From Nitrospirota bacterium (lineage in GTDB: Bacteria > Nitrospirota > Nitrospiria > Nitrospirales > Nitrospiraceae): a DNA stretch of 6,640 nt. Below, in pieces: positions 5,991-6,640 of this stretch. The notes beneath the pieces were generated by a model. It was given only the letters and a program-made list of their open reading frames with translations, was not told where the DNA came from and did not search any database. Each line of letters starts with the position of its first letter. Positions within the stretch are counted from its first letter, which is position 1. A program made the position numbers and the translations under genes. The DNA lies in the NCBI GenBank assembly GCA_016235225.1, contig JACRLS010000065.1, positions 1 to 6,640 on the forward strand, read 5' to 3'.

Positions 5991-6182
5991 GGTGCCTTTC
6001 TGGGGAGGCCAGGAGCCTTGCGCCGGGCCCTCGATACATCGCGAGCGAAAGACGCCGCGTCCTTTCCGAGCGAGGGCAATTTCCGAAGCAGGTCGGGAAG
6101 CTCGCCTAGCATCTTGCTCACCCTTGTTGAGTAGCCCCGAGAAATTTCTCGCAGCCTCCGTGGCCGAGATCGTTTTTCCCAT
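5981..6182 (-). pseudogene. Phd/YefM-like antitoxin with internal deletion and frameshift
   Basis: The gene starts at ATG 6182 behind a good Shine-Dalgarno sequence (GGAGGG, 6195-6190, seven bases away). It reads MGKTISATEAARNFSGLLNK, the N-terminus of a Phd/YefM-type antitoxin that normally folds into the DNA-binding domain. In the next frame, from about 6120, comes SKMLGELPDLLRKLPSLGK, then DAASFARDVSRARRKAPG, ending APWA before TAG at 5981-5983. This is a typical antitoxin C-terminus that wraps the toxin. The expected middle (a VRYRGEEF-like strand and following residues, some 20-30 codons by family length) is missing and the frame has shifted. The two halves cannot be made as one protein. 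The first 20 codons instead continue in the toxin's frame. The locus may be losing its antitoxin, or neutralisation may come from elsewhere. Confidence 0.72.
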
Positions 6183-6189
6183 CTTGGCG

Positions 6190-6195
6190 CCCTCC
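6190..6195 (-). promoter_or_regulatory. Shine-Dalgarno sequence of the antitoxin
   Basis: GGAGGG lies seven bases before ATG 6182. It decides this start over the in-frame ATGs at 6212 and 6203, which fall in or next to the promoter and operator. Confidence 0.7.
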
Positions 6196-6207
6196 GCTTC
6201 CATGGAC

Positions 6208-6236
6208 AGCATATCTGATTTTCAGATATGACACAA
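6208..6236 (-). promoter_or_regulatory. Promoter of the antitoxin/PIN toxin locus
   Basis: On the minus strand a -35 TTGTGT (6236-6231) and a -10 TATGCT (6213-6208) are separated by exactly 17 bases, each four of six matches to sigma-70 consensus. Transcription would start near 6200, just before the Shine-Dalgarno sequence. The operator palindrome fills the spacer, as expected for an autorepressed toxin-antitoxin promoter. Confidence 0.6.
6210..6230. promoter_or_regulatory. Palindromic operator of the toxin-antitoxin locus
   Basis: This is a perfect inverted repeat: CATATCTGA and TCAGATATG, 9-bp arms with a 3-base centre (TTT on plus). It lies 27 bases upstream of the antitoxin start and between the -35 and -10 elements. 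Phd/YefM-type antitoxins repress their own operons at such palindromes. The antitoxin copy here has lost part of its DNA-binding domain, so the site may no longer be bound by its own product. Confidence 0.75.
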
Positions 6237-6344
6237 CCCAAGTACGTTTCCCCTAATCCGGACGTAAGCCCGTCATGTGGTCTGCCGAGCCCAGGCATCG
6301 CCACGCGGGATGCGGGCGCGGGCGACTGACAGTTATTTTCGCAC

Positions 6345-6359
6345 GCACCTCCCAGGTGC
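6345..6359. repeat. Short inverted repeat between the toxin locus and the GlcG-type gene
   Basis: GCACCT and AGGTGC flank CCC, a 6-bp stem with a 3-base loop. It sits about 80 bases beyond the stop of the minus-strand GlcG-type gene. No T run follows on either strand, so a terminator role is only a possibility. Confidence 0.3.
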
Positions 6360-6385
6360 AGCGTGATGGTGTGGAGAAAGTGATG

Positions 6386-6493
6386 GGGTCTTGCAATGCG
6401 ACATGCGGGAAAACAACAGGGATTGAGCCCGGTGTTGTCTCATTGGTACAGCCCCATTAGACGTTCGCCGTTCGTGTCGAGGCCGGCTTGGCC
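6386..6493. repeat. Diverged direct repeat, copy B (GlcG-type 3' end and downstream)
   Basis: Partner of 5302-5412. It covers the last 17 or so codons of the GlcG-type gene, its stop and about 50 bases beyond. The two copies bracket the toxin-antitoxin locus. Confidence 0.75.
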
Positions 6494-6640
6494 GCAGGCT
6501 TCGTCCATGTGGGGCCCGGCGCTCAGCCGCCGCCGATGGCACCGACGATCTCGCCGTTAATCTCGATCGGCAACCCCCCACCGAGGATGAACATACGGTC
6601 GTTCATGTCACCCAAGAACGGAGATAGACGCATCTCCTGG
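6440..6640 (-). pseudogene. GlcG/HbpS-family protein, 3' end, disrupted, cut by window edge
   Basis: Entering from the right edge, the frame reads MRLSPFLGDMNDRMFILGGG, then LPIEINGEIVGAIGGG. This is the GlcG/HbpS (DUF336) signature, in which GGLPI...GE.VGAIGV.GA is the conserved core; characterised relatives include a haem-binding protein, HbpS. A TGA at 6523-6525 ends this frame. The expected continuation, MDEACGQAGLDTNGERLMGL ending YQ, follows in another frame and stops with TGA at 6440-6442. Two lesions are needed: a nonsense change in the GVGGAPG loop (TGA for GGA) and a one-base loss in the GGGGCCC tract at 6511-6517. The 5' part lies outside the window. It is either a pseudogene or carries sequencing errors. 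Confidence 0.75.

Noticed and set aside
5799..6134. Plus-strand frames across the toxin-antitoxin locus
   Set aside because: Antisense to the PIN toxin, whose catalytic residues are all present.
1..6640. CRISPR array, tRNA or rRNA genes
   Set aside because: No regularly spaced repeats, no tRNA cloverleaf with a GGTTCRANNC arm and no rRNA-like sequence seen on either strand.

Overview
The window is GC-rich bacterial DNA that looks like a chromosomal accessory region. Its short coupled toxin-antitoxin-type pairs, group II intron fragment and DUF2238, DsrE and GlcG/HbpS-type genes are common in environmental Gram-negatives. My impression is a Nitrospira-like genome, from the general look of the small proteins and the intron, but nothing here proves the genus.

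Layout, left to right. Bases 1-410 hold no gene I can support. At 452-1265 (+) a minimal nucleotidyltransferase (MNT) gene overlaps a HEPN-domain gene by 11 bases, the classic MNT/HEPN pair; the HEPN C-terminus may be frameshifted. Facing it on the minus strand (2559 down to 1352) is a cassette of three small genes: a 67-aa charged helical protein, a 90-aa acidic protein translationally coupled to it, and a DUF1841-like protein with two HxxxH motifs. The last has its reading frame broken at a run of five A residues, so its C-terminal 85 codons lie in another frame. Upstream of this cassette is the C-terminal third of a DsrE-family gene (2638-2853, -), and then a complete RNA 3'-terminal phosphate cyclase gene, rtcA (2924-3985, -). 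Divergent from rtcA is an intact DUF2238/YjdF-type membrane protein gene (4230-4856, +).

From about 4940 to the right edge the DNA is a mosaic of remnants. It contains the 5' part of a group II intron domain I (4941 to about 5290), cut off before any reverse transcriptase or domain V. Next is a decayed copy of the 3' end of a GlcG/HbpS-type gene (repeat A, 5302-5412), and then a VapC-type PIN toxin with its Phd/YefM-like antitoxin (5589-6182, -). The better-preserved but still broken 3' end of a GlcG/HbpS-type gene (6440-6640, -) comes last; it contains repeat B (6386-6493). The toxin-antitoxin locus keeps a promoter, a perfect 9-bp inverted-repeat operator and an intact PIN active site. Its antitoxin has lost its middle and changed frame, so the antitoxin's first 20 codons are now in frame with the toxin.

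The two toxin-antitoxin-like modules are unrelated to each other and on opposite strands. The most interesting features are the antitoxin-toxin frame fusion, the diverged direct repeats bracketing that module at a GlcG-type 3' end, and the uncharacterised three-gene cassette. Several of the breaks fall in homopolymer runs, so sequencing error must be excluded before they are read as biology.
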